NCBI RefSeq assembly: GCF_001513965.1
Contig: NZ_KQ948027.1
Location: 45,601-109,600 of the forward strand
DNA length: 64,000 nucleotides
Origin: Streptomyces cellostaticus
GTDB taxonomy: Bacteria; Actinomycetota; Actinomycetes; Streptomycetales; Streptomycetaceae
Direction of reading: 5' to 3'
Shown: positions 1-8,092 of the stretch, in pieces
How positions within the stretch are numbered: the first letter of the stretch is position 1
Layout: every line of letters begins with the position of its first letter
Notes under the pieces: generated by a model
What the model saw: the letters and a program-made list of their open reading frames with translations, nothing else
Told to the model about the DNA's origin: nothing
Databases searched by the model: none
Position numbers and translations under genes: made by a program

Positions 1-579
1 GAGAAGCCGACCGAGCGCGAGCGGGGCCAGTGGTACCTCCAGCGGTACGTCGAACACCTGCCGACCGCCGGCGAGATCGTGCTCTTCGACCGCTCCTGGT
101 ACAACCGCGCCGGTGTGGAGCGGGTGATGGGCTTCTGCACGGACGACGAGTACCGGCGCTTCATGCGTCAGGCGCCCCTGTTCGAGCGGATGCTCGTCGA
201 CGACGGCATCGACCTGGTCAAGTTCTGGTTCTCGGTCTCACAGGGCGAGCAGCGCACCCGCTTCACGATCCGCCAGGTCGACCCGGTACGGCAGTGGAAG
301 CTCAGCCCGATGGACCTGGCCTCGCTGGACCGCTGGGACGACTACACGGCCGCGAAGGTTGCCATGTTCGGCGCGACGGACACCGAGCACGCCCCCTGGA
401 CCGTGGTCAAGAGCAACGACAAGAAACGGGCCCGGGTCGAGGCGATGCGCAGCGTGCTGGCGCGCTTCGCGTACGCCGACAAGGACGAGGAGGTGGTCGG
501 CACGCCCGACCCCCGCGTCGTCGGCGCGGCAGCGGGCCTCCTGGAGGCCGGCGAGGACGACCGGGACCGCCCGTCGTGA
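1..579 (+). CDS. Polyphosphate kinase 2 family protein, C-terminal part
   Basis: The gene enters from the left edge and the frame is open from base 1, leaving 192 residues. The sequence matches PPK2 enzymes, which transfer phosphate between polyphosphate and nucleotides in the cytoplasm. Visible are the Walker-B-like stretch EIVLFDRSWYNRAG (residues about 25-38), the following VMGF segment, the lid region SQGEQRTRF, and the conserved LSPMDLASLDRW and TVVKSNDKKRAR motifs near the end. The Walker A loop lies before the window. Direction of catalysis (ADP versus GDP or AMP phosphorylation) cannot be told from this part. Confidence 0.9.
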   Translation, partial: EKPTERERGQWYLQRYVEHLPTAGEIVLFDRSWYNRAGVERVMGFCTDDEYRRFMRQAPLFERMLVDDGIDLVKFWFSVSQGEQRTRFTIRQVDPVRQWKLSPMDLASLDRWDDYTAAKVAMFGATDTEHAPWTVVKSNDKKRARVEAMRSVLARFAYADKDEEVVGTPDPRVVGAAAGLLEAGEDDRDRPS

Positions 580-626
580 AAGCCGCAGCCCGGGCTGCCG
601 AGCGGGAGAGCTGATACGTCACTCGA

Positions 627-656
627 CAATATATGACGGTCACCGATATATATAGG
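627..656. promoter_or_regulatory. Imperfect palindrome, candidate PadR operator
   Basis: An AT-rich dyad centred on GGTCACC with ATATAT-type arms on both sides lies immediately before the PadR start codon. AT-rich palindromes next to padR genes are the usual autoregulatory sites (family knowledge). The TATATA inside it sits only about 8-13 bases before the ATG, so transcription may start at or near the start codon, giving a leaderless mRNA (inference). Confidence 0.5.
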
Positions 657-660
657 TGGC

Positions 661-1017
661 ATGAGTGACCGACCGCTTCAGGAGCCGACGCTGCTCCTGC
701 TCACCGCCCTGGCCGACGAGCCCAGGCATGGTTACGGACTGATCCAGGAGATCGACGCGATCTCCCAGGGCCGCGTGCGGATGCGCACCGGCACCCTTTA
801 CGGCGCGCTGGACCGGCTGCTCCAGCAGGGCCTCATCCGGGTCGAGCGCGAGGAGGTCGTCGACGGCCGGGCCCGCAAGGTCTACGCCCTCGCCGAGGCC
901 GGCCGCTCCGCGCTGGTCGCCGAGACGGAGCGGCTGCGCGCCGTCGTCGCCGAGGCGGAGCGCCGGATGGCCACCAGGCGCGCCTTCGCCACCGGCCCGA
1001 AAGGGGCCCTGGCATGA
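661..1017 (+). CDS. PadR family transcriptional regulator
   Basis: 118 residues, the size of a short PadR repressor. The winged helix is clear: EPTLLLLTALADEPRHGYGLIQEI at residues 6-29, then RTGTLYGALDRLLQQGLI and the wing VEREEVVDGRARKVYALAEAG, followed by a short helical dimerisation tail. A purine-rich AGGTGG ends one base before the ATG, too close for a normal ribosome site, consistent with a leaderless start. The stop overlaps the next gene by 4 bp (ATGA), so it probably controls the membrane protein made with it. The inducer is unknown. Confidence 0.88.
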   Translation: MSDRPLQEPTLLLLTALADEPRHGYGLIQEIDAISQGRVRMRTGTLYGALDRLLQQGLIRVEREEVVDGRARKVYALAEAGRSALVAETERLRAVVAEAERRMATRRAFATGPKGALA

Positions 1018-1940
1018 CGGAGCGACACCAGCCGCGCGCCCTCCGCTGGGCGCTGCGCTGTCACCCCGCCGCCTACCGCGCCGAGCACGAGGCCGAGCTG
1101 ACCGCGATCTACGCCGAGGCCACGGAGGACGCCGGCTCGCTCGGCCGGCTGCGCGAGGCGCTCGACATCGCCGGCCACGGCCTGCGGCAGCGCACCGGCC
1201 TGGGCTCCGGCCGGACTGCCGGTCAGATCCTGGCGCAGGCGGCACCGCTGACTGTCGCGGTCGCGGCGGGAAGCGGCGTGGCGAGCCTGTTGTGGCTCTT
1301 CACCCCCGGCATCCGGACCCTGCCCTCGTCCTCGCTCCCGGGTGTGCTCCTCCTCGCCGACCAGGGCCTCGTGCCACTGATCTGGCTCGCGGCACTCGCG
1401 GCCGTCTGGACCGGGCGCTGGACCGTGGCCCGGACACTGGTCGTGCCGGCGACGCTGCTCCGGCTGGCCGACCTCCCCCTGCTCCTGCTCGCCCACTTCG
1501 ACTTCCACGGCATCTACACGGGCGCTGTGCTGAACCTGACCGTGCCGCTGCTCACCGGCGCCCTCGTCCTCGCCGCGCCCAAGGACCTGCTCGGAACCTC
1601 CCAGCCGCAACGCGCCGCCATGACGGGAACCGCCGCCCTGGCCGTCCTGCTGTGGGGGGCACAACTGCTCGGCGACATCTACCACGCCCCTGCGCTGGGC
1701 GGCCCCCGCACCACCCACACACTCTGGGCCGGGGTCCTCGCCATCACCCTGCTCTTCACCAGGCGTCACCGGTTGCCCGCCGCGGGCTTGGCGGTGGCCG
1801 TGCTCCCTGCCGCGCTGCAGACGACGGTGCCGCTGCTGCACCCGCTCTCCCCCGCGGGCGCGGGCGCCCTGCTCGTGGTCCTGCTCAGCGGCGCGGTGCC
1901 CTTCCTCCGCGCCCGGGCAACCCCGCCGAGCGCGGCGTAG
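1014..1940 (+). CDS. Polytopic membrane protein co-transcribed with PadR
   Basis: 308 residues with a soluble N-terminus of about 75 residues (ALRWALRCHPAAYRAEHEAELTAIYAEATEDAG), then about six hydrophobic spans between residue 80 and the end. The N-terminal pattern 'RCHPAAYRAEHEAEL' is typical of small actinobacterial membrane proteins paired with PadR repressors; no catalytic motif is visible. ATGA overlap with padR implies translational coupling. The function is unknown; such pairs often respond to membrane-active compounds, but that is inference. Confidence 0.75.
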   Translation: MTERHQPRALRWALRCHPAAYRAEHEAELTAIYAEATEDAGSLGRLREALDIAGHGLRQRTGLGSGRTAGQILAQAAPLTVAVAAGSGVASLLWLFTPGIRTLPSSSLPGVLLLADQGLVPLIWLAALAAVWTGRWTVARTLVVPATLLRLADLPLLLLAHFDFHGIYTGAVLNLTVPLLTGALVLAAPKDLLGTSQPQRAAMTGTAALAVLLWGAQLLGDIYHAPALGGPRTTHTLWAGVLAITLLFTRRHRLPAAGLAVAVLPAALQTTVPLLHPLSPAGAGALLVVLLSGAVPFLRARATPPSAA

Positions 1941-2014
1941 CAGAACGGCCCGTCCCCCAGCGGCACGGGCTGCGAGTTCGGTTCTGTTCAAGAAACCCAG
2001 ACTCGGGAGGGTCC

Positions 2015-3199
2015 ATGACCATCACGGCATCCATCGGCCGCACACCACTGACACGCCGAGCCGTGCTGGCAGGCGCGGTCGTCTTACCCCTCGGCCTCGC
2101 GAGCCACACGTCGGCGGCTGCGGTCACCCGAAGCCCGGCGCAGCTCACACTGCCTGCGCCCACCGGACCGTACCCGGTGGGCACGGTGTCGCTGCACCTC
2201 GTCGACGGTTCACGTCCGGATCCCGTGGCCGGCCCGGGGCATCACCGCGCGTTGATGGCCGGCGTCTGGTATCCCGCCCGTGACGTCGGGCGGTATCCGC
2301 TCGCCCCCTGGACGTCCCCCGCCGTGACGCGGGCACTCCTCACGGCGGCGGACTTCCCGGCCGATGTGGCAGTGGCGCCACTCACGGCGGGCCACCAGAG
2401 CGCCCCGGTACGGCGAACCCGCCGACGGTTGCCCGTCATCGTCTTCTCGCACGGCGCGCACGATCATCGTGCGGACACCACCATCGTGGTTCAGGAGCTC
2501 GCCAGCCACGGGTATGTGGTGGTCACGGTGGACCACACCTACGACGCATTCAGCGAGTTCCCCGACGGCCGGCTCACGGTCCCGCTCGACCACCCCGCCT
2601 TGGGACCGCGGGACTTCGCGACAGACATCCGGTTCGTGCTCGACCGCATCGAGGACCTCGCCGCCGGGCGCAACCCCGACGCCGGACACCGGCCGCTCCC
2701 GGCCGGCCTGTGCAACGCCCTCGATCCGCATCGCATCGGCATGTTCGGCTGGTCGAAAGGCGCGACGGCGACCGCCTTCGTCATGAGCGAGGACCAGCGC
2801 GTCCGGGCCGGGCTGAGCTTCGACGGCCCGATGCAACCGATGATCACCACCGACCTGGACCGGCCGTTCATGCTGATGACCGCCGCGTACCCCCGTGCCA
2901 CGCAGCCGAGCGTCGCCGAGTTCTGGTCGCACCTGCGGGGATGGCGGCTCAACGTCCAGGCGGAGGGCGCGGTTCACTCGTCGTACTGCGACGTCCAGGT
3001 CCTGATCCCCCAGCTGGCACCAGCCCTCGGGATGAGCGACGCGGACCTCCAGAGCTGGATCGGCACCCTCGATCCGGCCCGGGCAGTACGCATCCAGCAG
3101 GCGTATCCGCTCGCGTTCTTCGACCTGCACCTGCGCCGCCGGGGGCACCTGCTCGACGGCCCGAGCGCGGCCTTCCCAGAGGTGAAGTTCATTCCGTGA
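2015..3199 (+). CDS. Secreted alpha/beta hydrolase (PAF-acetylhydrolase-like)
   Basis: 394 residues from an ATG preceded by CGGGAGG at good spacing. The N-terminus has a twin-arginine-like signal (LTRRAVLAGAVVLPLGLA) ending near the alanines at residues 30-35. The body fits the platelet-activating-factor acetylhydrolase II/dienelactone fold: LPVIVFSHGAHDHR forms the oxyanion strand, HGYVVVTVDHTYDA follows, and GMFGWSKGATA carries the nucleophile in a G-x-S-x-G elbow. A late His (AVHSSYCD) may complete the triad. It probably hydrolyses esters outside the cell. The substrate is unknown. It stands alone, downstream of the PadR pair and convergent with sodN. Confidence 0.8.
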   Translation: MTITASIGRTPLTRRAVLAGAVVLPLGLASHTSAAAVTRSPAQLTLPAPTGPYPVGTVSLHLVDGSRPDPVAGPGHHRALMAGVWYPARDVGRYPLAPWTSPAVTRALLTAADFPADVAVAPLTAGHQSAPVRRTRRRLPVIVFSHGAHDHRADTTIVVQELASHGYVVVTVDHTYDAFSEFPDGRLTVPLDHPALGPRDFATDIRFVLDRIEDLAAGRNPDAGHRPLPAGLCNALDPHRIGMFGWSKGATATAFVMSEDQRVRAGLSFDGPMQPMITTDLDRPFMLMTAAYPRATQPSVAEFWSHLRGWRLNVQAEGAVHSSYCDVQVLIPQLAPALGMSDADLQSWIGTLDPARAVRIQQAYPLAFFDLHLRRRGHLLDGPSAAFPEVKFIP

Positions 3200-3247
3200 A
3201 CTGCCCGGCGCCATTCTGGTCCGACGTCGCTGAGCGGGGGTGAGCAG

Positions 3248-3306
3248 AAAAAACCGCACCCGGTCCGTCAGGCACGCCTGCTGGGCGGCGCGGGGACCGG
3301 GTGCGG
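3248..3306 (-). terminator. Intrinsic terminator of sodN
   Basis: A perfect 13-bp stem (CCGCACCCGGTCC / GGACCGGGTGCGG, 3254-3266 with 3294-3306) with a 27-base loop is followed on the minus strand by six T (AAAAAA on plus, 3248-3253). This is the strongest classic rho-independent terminator in the window and lies just after sodN. Confidence 0.88.
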
Positions 3307-3355
3307 GTAAGCAAACGCTGCAACTGAAGGCAGTGCAGAGCAGAAGGCGGGATGC

Positions 3356-3751
3356 TCAGGCCTTCTTGGTCTCCCAGAAGATCTTGTCGATCTGGGCGAT
3401 GTAGTCCAGCGCCTTCTGGCCCGTGGCCGGGTCCGTGGACGCCTTGGCGGCCGAGAGGGCCTTCAGGGCGTCGTTGACCAGCTGGTGCAGCTCCGGGTAC
3501 TTCTCGAAGTGCGGGGGCTTGAAGTAGTCGCTCCAGAGCACGGAGACGTGGTGCTTCGCGAGCTCCGCGCGCTGCTCCTTGATGACGGTGGCGCGTGCCT
3601 GGAAGTGGGCGTCGTCGTTGGCGGCCATCTTCTCCTGCACGGCCTTCACCGACTCCGCCTCGATGCGGGCCTGGGCCGGGTCGTACACGCCACAGGGCAG
3701 GTCGCAGTGGGCGCTGACCTTGACCTTGGGGGCAAACAGGCGGGAAAGCAT
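3356..3751 (-). CDS. sodN: Nickel superoxide dismutase
   Basis: 131 residues, the family size. It dismutates superoxide in the cytoplasm as a hexamer. The precursor has a 14-residue leader, MLSRLFAPKVKVSA, followed by the Ni-hook HCDLPCGVY: His15 becomes the new N-terminus after cleavage, and Cys16 and Cys20 bind nickel. The divergent sodX 145 bases away encodes the likely processing protease. In Streptomyces Ni- and Fe-SOD are inversely controlled by the nickel regulator Nur, partly through a small RNA from sodF (established knowledge); I see no clear Nur box in this intergenic region, in keeping with indirect control. Confidence 0.97.
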   Translation of the reverse strand: MLSRLFAPKVKVSAHCDLPCGVYDPAQARIEAESVKAVQEKMAANDDAHFQARATVIKEQRAELAKHHVSVLWSDYFKPPHFEKYPELHQLVNDALKALSAAKASTDPATGQKALDYIAQIDKIFWETKKA

Positions 3752-3896
3752 GGAGCATTCCTTCCTCGTGATCGTCTTCTCAGGTGGGACATTACTCCCT
3801 GAGGGACGGGTTTTCGCGAGTGCCCCCTAGGGCTTAGGACAAAAGTCCAGGGTCAGACTGAGACTGGTGGAGGAACGGACCGGGGAGGTGCCGGGG

Positions 3897-4334
3897 ATGC
3901 CGGAGCTGTCGCAGGAGACCGAACGGGGGAGGACGGGGGCGCTCTTCGGACTGGCCGAGGTGACGGGCCCGTCCATGGTGCCCACGCTGCATCACGGGGA
4001 CCGGCTGCTGCTGCAGTACGGGGCCGCGGTCAGGCCGGGGGACATCGTCGTCCTGCGTCATCCCTTCCAGCAGGACCTGCTGGTCGTCAAGCGTGCCGTG
4101 GAGCGGCGCGAGGGCGGCTGGTGGGTGCTCGGGGACAACCCGTACGCGGGCGGGGACAGCACTGATTACGGGGTCGTGCCCGAGGAGCTGATCCTCGGCA
4201 AGGCGTGGTTCCGGTACCGGCCGCTCAGGGGGCGCGGTCAGCGCTCCCCGGTGGCGCTGGCGCGCTGGGTGTTCTCGGCCGCCAGGCCGCTGCTGCCCGA
4301 CCGGTCGGCCTCCAGGCGCTTGCGGGCCCGGTAG
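3897..4334 (+). CDS. sodX: Ni-SOD maturation protease, signal peptidase I-like
   Basis: 145 residues from the ATG at 3897, chosen over the upstream in-frame GTG (3867) because GGGGAGGTG sits about 7 bases before it. It belongs to the S26 peptidase family: TGPSMVPTLHHGD contains the nucleophile Ser26, and LLVVKRA contains the general base Lys65, followed by WWVLGDNPYAGGDS. SodX removes the SodN leader so that the Ni hook can form. There is no N-terminal membrane anchor, as expected for a cytoplasmic processing enzyme. The last 97 bp overlap the convergent CGNR gene. Confidence 0.93.
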   Translation: MPELSQETERGRTGALFGLAEVTGPSMVPTLHHGDRLLLQYGAAVRPGDIVVLRHPFQQDLLVVKRAVERREGGWWVLGDNPYAGGDSTDYGVVPEELILGKAWFRYRPLRGRGQRSPVALARWVFSAARPLLPDRSASRRLRAR

Positions 4335-4867
4335 GCGGCCACGTTGGCGCGGGTCGCGCAGCGGTCCGAGCAGTAGCGCCGGGAGCGGTTCGTGGACGTG
4401 TCGAGGTAGGCGTTGCGGCAGGGGGCGGCCTGGCACAGGCCCAGACGGTCGACGCCGTACTCGGTCAGGTGGAAGGCCAGGCCCATCGCCGCGATCGCCG
4501 CGTAGCCGGCGGTGGCGTTGGACGGGTGGTCGGCCAGGTGCATGTGCCACAGCGGGCGGCCGTCCTCGTCGCGGTAGTCGTGCCCGGAGATCTGGGGGCT
4601 GACCGGGAACTCCAGGAGGAGGGAGTTCAGGAGGTCCACGGCGAGCGTCTCGTCGCCCGTGTCCGCCGCCTCGAAGACCGAGCGCAGCCTGCCCCGTACC
4701 GAGCGGAAGCGCGTGACGTCGGCGTCGGTGGCGCGGCGGGCCGCCGAAGAGTTGACGCCGAAGAGGTCGCGGATGGCCTCGACCGAGGTCAGTGAGTCCT
4801 TGCCCCGGGCCGGTTCCTCGCTGTTGACGAGGCGTACGGCGTAATCCGAGTAATAGGCCAGTTCCAC
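4238..4867 (-). CDS. CGNR zinc finger (ABATE) protein
   Basis: 209 residues. An N-terminal ABATE-type helical domain (residues 1-140, YYSDYAVRLVNSEEP ...) is followed by a C-terminal zinc-binding module with cysteines LGLCQAAPC and RRYCSDRCATRANVAAYRARKR, the CGNR finger. These proteins are thought to be stress-linked transcription factors (family knowledge, poorly tested). The 3' end overlaps sodX by 97 bp on the opposite strand, so the two mRNAs are antisense over that part. Confidence 0.88.
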   Translation of the reverse strand: MELAYYSDYAVRLVNSEEPARGKDSLTSVEAIRDLFGVNSSAARRATDADVTRFRSVRGRLRSVFEAADTGDETLAVDLLNSLLLEFPVSPQISGHDYRDEDGRPLWHMHLADHPSNATAGYAAIAAMGLAFHLTEYGVDRLGLCQAAPCRNAYLDTSTNRSRRYCSDRCATRANVAAYRARKRLEADRSGSSGLAAENTQRASATGER

Positions 4868-4967
4868 TTGTAGTCCTTACCGGGGCGCTCTATGGTCGTG
4901 TCTGCGGTCGGGTAACAGCCGGTCGTGCTTCCAGGGTATTACGTGCGCGTGAGGGGACGGGGATTCC

Positions 4968-5717
4968 ATGACCACCAGTACCGGAACCGACTGGGCCGCC
5001 TGGCAGGAGAGCTGGGACCGACAGCAGGAGTGGTACATGCCGGACCGCGAGGAGCGGTTCCGGATCATGGTCGAGGCGCTCGTCGGCACGGCCCCGCGCG
5101 TGCTCGACCTCGCCTGCGGCACCGGCAGCATCACCGCCCGCCTGCTGGCGCGGTTCCCCGAGGCCACCAGCACCGGGGTCGACCTCGACCCGGCCCTGCT
5201 CGCCATCGCGCGCGGCACCTTCGAGGGCGACGACCGCGTCTCCTTCGTCACCGCCGACCTCAAGGATCCCGAGTGGCGGGCGACACTGCCGTACGACTCC
5301 TACGACGCGGTCCTGACCGCCACGGCCCTGCACTGGCTGCACAGCGAACCCCTCGCGGCCCTCTACGGTCAGGTCGCGGAGCTGGTCCGCGACGGCGGTG
5401 TCTTCATGAACGCGGACCACATGATCGATGAGAGCACGCCCCGGATCAATGCGGCGGAGCACGCCCGGCGGCACGCCCGCATGGATCAGGCCAAGCGGGA
5501 CGGTGCGCTGGACTGGGCCGAGTGGTGGCAGCTGGCGGCCCAGGACCCGGTCCTCGCCGAGCCCACCGCCCGCCGCTTCGAGATCTACGGCGAGCATGCC
5601 GACGGGGACACGCCCTCGGCGGCCTGGCACGCGCGGGTCCTGAAGGAGAAGGGGTTCGGGGAGGCGCGGGCGGTGTGGTGCTCGCCGTCCGACACGCTGC
5701 TCCTCGGACTCAAGTAG
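4968..5717 (+). CDS. Class I SAM-dependent methyltransferase
   Basis: 249 residues. SAM-binding motif I is VLDLACGTGSITARLL at about residues 45-60, followed by the acidic GVDLDPALLAIA and the later DAVLTATALHWL segment, typical of small-molecule methyltransferases. GGGGATTCC just upstream gives a weak ribosome site. It is monocistronic and divergent from the CGNR gene, with about 100 bp between them. The substrate cannot be predicted. Confidence 0.88.
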   Translation: MTTSTGTDWAAWQESWDRQQEWYMPDREERFRIMVEALVGTAPRVLDLACGTGSITARLLARFPEATSTGVDLDPALLAIARGTFEGDDRVSFVTADLKDPEWRATLPYDSYDAVLTATALHWLHSEPLAALYGQVAELVRDGGVFMNADHMIDESTPRINAAEHARRHARMDQAKRDGALDWAEWWQLAAQDPVLAEPTARRFEIYGEHADGDTPSAAWHARVLKEKGFGEARAVWCSPSDTLLLGLK

Positions 5718-5947
5718 CCGAGTCGGCCACGTAGTCAGCCACGCAGAGCATCACCCTGAATCGATCACCCGGAATCGTGAAGAGAAGTCAGTTCTTTTGA
5801 CTGCTCGCGATCCTGATTACAGCCGTAAATCAAGAGGTGGGGTGGGAGGTGCTCGGCCGTGCGAGTGGTTAGTTGGGTGAGCGGTTTTTCGGAAGGAATG
5901 CCAGGGTAGCTTGGCGGCGAATTGTTGTCCTAGCCGAGGCGGAAACC

Positions 5948-6226
5948 ATGCGCGCACGTAGAGTCCTGGCCATCGTGATCGCCACCCCTGTCCTGCTCGC
6001 CACGATCGGAATGACCGGTGCATCCGCGGCCACCTGGCAAAAGCCTCCCATCGGGAAGCCGGCCCCCCAGCCTGGGCCGCCTGCCGCCGACAGTACGGAC
6101 GGCAAGGCTGACAGGATTGCCGACGACGAACCGGAAGAAGGCCTCCTCAACACCCTCGCGGGTGAACTCCTGAATCGCGTTTCTCCCGCGAGGGAGAAGG
6201 GGGCCGGGGCATCAGGAAGGTCCTGA
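5948..6226 (+). CDS. Small secreted proline-rich protein
   Basis: 92 residues from the ATG at 5948, with GAGGCGG upstream at good spacing. A signal peptide MRARRVLAIVIATPVLLATIG...ASA ends near residue 25. The mature part is Pro/Gly-rich at first (KPPIGKPAPQPGPP), then acidic (DDEPEEG) with a short amphipathic helix (LLNTLAGELLNRV). No family was recognised. It is followed by a strong hairpin at 6266-6301. Confidence 0.65.
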   Translation: MRARRVLAIVIATPVLLATIGMTGASAATWQKPPIGKPAPQPGPPAADSTDGKADRIADDEPEEGLLNTLAGELLNRVSPAREKGAGASGRS

Positions 6227-6265
6227 GCGCATAAGAGGTTCCGAGGTGCGCCGTATATCTCCTGG

Positions 6266-6301
6266 AAAAGGGCGGTACGGAGAAGTCCGTACCGCCCTTT
6301 T
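6266..6301. terminator. Bidirectional terminator
   Basis: Perfect 16-bp stem AAAAGGGCGGTACGGA / TCCGTACCGCCCTTTT with a 4-base GAAG loop between convergent genes. A-tract and T-tract flanks make it usable on both strands. Confidence 0.88.
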
Positions 6302-6313
6302 CCCGGTGGAGCG

Positions 6314-7120
6314 TCAGAGAACCTTGGAAAGGAACGACTGCGTCCGCTCGTGCTGCGGGTTCGTCAGGACGTCGCGGGGATGTCCGGATTCGACCACCAC
6401 TCCGCCGTCCATGAAGACCAGGCTGTCGCCCACCTCACGGGCGAAGCCCATCTCGTGGGTGACGACGACCATCGTCATGCCCGACTCGGCGAGGTCGCGC
6501 ATGACGTCCAGGACGTCACCGACCAGCTCCGGGTCGAGGGCCGAGGTCGGCTCGTCGAACAGCATCAGCTTCGGGTCCATCGCGAGGGCCCGGGCGATCG
6601 CCACGCGCTGCTGCTGGCCGCCGGAGAGCTGCGAGGGGTAGTTCCCGGCCTTGTCCGCGAGGCCCACCCGCTCCAGGAGCTGCATCGCCCGCTCCTTCGC
6701 CTGGGCCTTGCCGACGCCCTTGACCTGGACCGGCGCCTCGCTGACGTTCTCGGCGGCCGTCATGTGCGGGAACAGGTTGAAGCGCTGGAAGACCATGCCG
6801 ATGTCCCGGCGCTTCATCGCGACCTCGCGGTCGCGCAGCTCGTACAGCTTGTCGCCGTGCTGCCGGTAGCCGACCAGCTCGCCGTCGACGTACAGGCGCC
6901 CGGCGTTGATCTTCTCGAGGTGGTTGATGCACCGCAGGAAGGTCGACTTGCCGGAGCCGGAGGGGCCGATGAGGCAGAACACCTCGCCCGGCTTCACCTC
7001 CAGGTCGATGCCCTTGAGGACCTCGACGGGACCGAAGGACTTGTGGACGCCCTCCGCCTTCACCATCGGGACGGAGGACTGCTTCGGCACGGAGTCCGTC
7101 TTGCTCAGCTTGTCGGTCAT
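6314..7120 (-). CDS. Polar amino acid ABC transporter ATP-binding protein
   Basis: 268 residues from the ATG at 7120; longer in-frame readings into the permease gene are rejected because this ATG overlaps the permease stop by 4 bp. The ATPase has Walker A GPSGSGKSTF, the Q-loop, signature LSGGQQQR, Walker B LMLFDEPTSALDPE and switch His (VVVTHEMGFA). It matches the GlnQ/GluA family that powers uptake of glutamate-, glutamine- or other polar amino acids. It is the last gene of the binding protein - permease - ATPase operon on the minus strand. Confidence 0.95.
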   Translation of the reverse strand: MTDKLSKTDSVPKQSSVPMVKAEGVHKSFGPVEVLKGIDLEVKPGEVFCLIGPSGSGKSTFLRCINHLEKINAGRLYVDGELVGYRQHGDKLYELRDREVAMKRRDIGMVFQRFNLFPHMTAAENVSEAPVQVKGVGKAQAKERAMQLLERVGLADKAGNYPSQLSGGQQQRVAIARALAMDPKLMLFDEPTSALDPELVGDVLDVMRDLAESGMTMVVVTHEMGFAREVGDSLVFMDGGVVVESGHPRDVLTNPQHERTQSFLSKVL

Positions 7121-8055
7121 GCGCCCACCGCTCCCTTCGGGCGGCCCAGCGACAGCATGTTGGCCTTCACCTTCTGCCACGGGGTCGGCGGCAGCTGGCG
7201 GCTGGAGCCGCGGGCGTAGTACCGCTCGATGTAGTACTGGCCCACGCTCAGCACCGAGGTCATGATCAGGTACCAGGCCGCGGCGAGGAAGTACATCTCC
7301 ACCGGGGCGCCGGAGTTCTGGCCGATGTCCTGGGCGTAGCGGAACAGCTCGGGATACTGGACGGCCGCCACGAGCGAGGTCGTCTTCAGCATGTTGATCA
7401 CTTCGTTGCCCGTGGGCGGCACGATCACGCGCATCGCCTGCGGGATGACGATCCGGCGCAGCGTCTTGGCGTAGCTCATGCCCAGCGCGTGGGCCGCCTC
7501 GGTCTGGCCCTCGTCCACCGCGAGCAGGCCCGCCCGGCAGATCTCGGCCATGTACGCCGCCTCGTTCAGACCCAGGCCGAGCAGCGCCGTCAGCAACGGC
7601 GTCATGAAGTTCGACCACTCGTCCTTATAGAGCGGCATCAGGTTGATGTAGCGGAAGACCAGGCCCAGGTTGAACCAGAGGAACAGCTGGACCAGGACCG
7701 GGGTGCCGCGGAAGAACCAGATGTAGAACCAGGCGATCGACGAGGTCACCGGGTTCTTCGACAGGCGCATCACCGCAAGGACGATGCCGCCGACGATGCC
7801 GATCAGCATCGACAGGACCGTCAGCAGGAGCGTCTTGCTGACACCCGTCATGATCCGGTCGTCGAAGAAGTAGTCCGGAACCGCGTGCCAGTTGATCTGG
7901 CCCTGGCCGAACGCGTAGACGATCGCGACGAGGAGCGCGATCGCGATGACGGCGGAAACGTATCGTCCGTAGTGCCGGACCGGGATGGCCCTGATGGCCT
8001 CCGGGCCGGCCGGGGGAGCGGGCTGCTCCCCGGCCGTCTTGTCGATGTCAGTCAC
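7117..8055 (-). CDS. Amino acid ABC transporter permease
   Basis: 312 residues. After a cytoplasmic N-terminus (about 35 residues) come roughly five membrane spans and the His/Glu/Gln/Arg/opine permease signature: EAAYMAEICRAGLLAVDEGQTEAAHALGMS (about residues 172-200). It is the only permease in the operon, so the channel should be a homodimer. The stop overlaps the ATPase start by 4 bp. A 37-bp gap separates it from the binding-protein gene upstream. Confidence 0.94.
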   Translation of the reverse strand: MTDIDKTAGEQPAPPAGPEAIRAIPVRHYGRYVSAVIAIALLVAIVYAFGQGQINWHAVPDYFFDDRIMTGVSKTLLLTVLSMLIGIVGGIVLAVMRLSKNPVTSSIAWFYIWFFRGTPVLVQLFLWFNLGLVFRYINLMPLYKDEWSNFMTPLLTALLGLGLNEAAYMAEICRAGLLAVDEGQTEAAHALGMSYAKTLRRIVIPQAMRVIVPPTGNEVINMLKTTSLVAAVQYPELFRYAQDIGQNSGAPVEMYFLAAAWYLIMTSVLSVGQYYIERYYARGSSRQLPPTPWQKVKANMLSLGRPKGAVGA

Positions 8056-8092
8056 AGGTGTTGCCTCTCAGCGGCCGCCGAAGTTCCGCGGG

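Noticed and set aside
3752..3896. Nur box between sodN and sodX
   Set aside because: No TTGC-type inverted repeat of the expected spacing seen; indirect control by Nur fits better.
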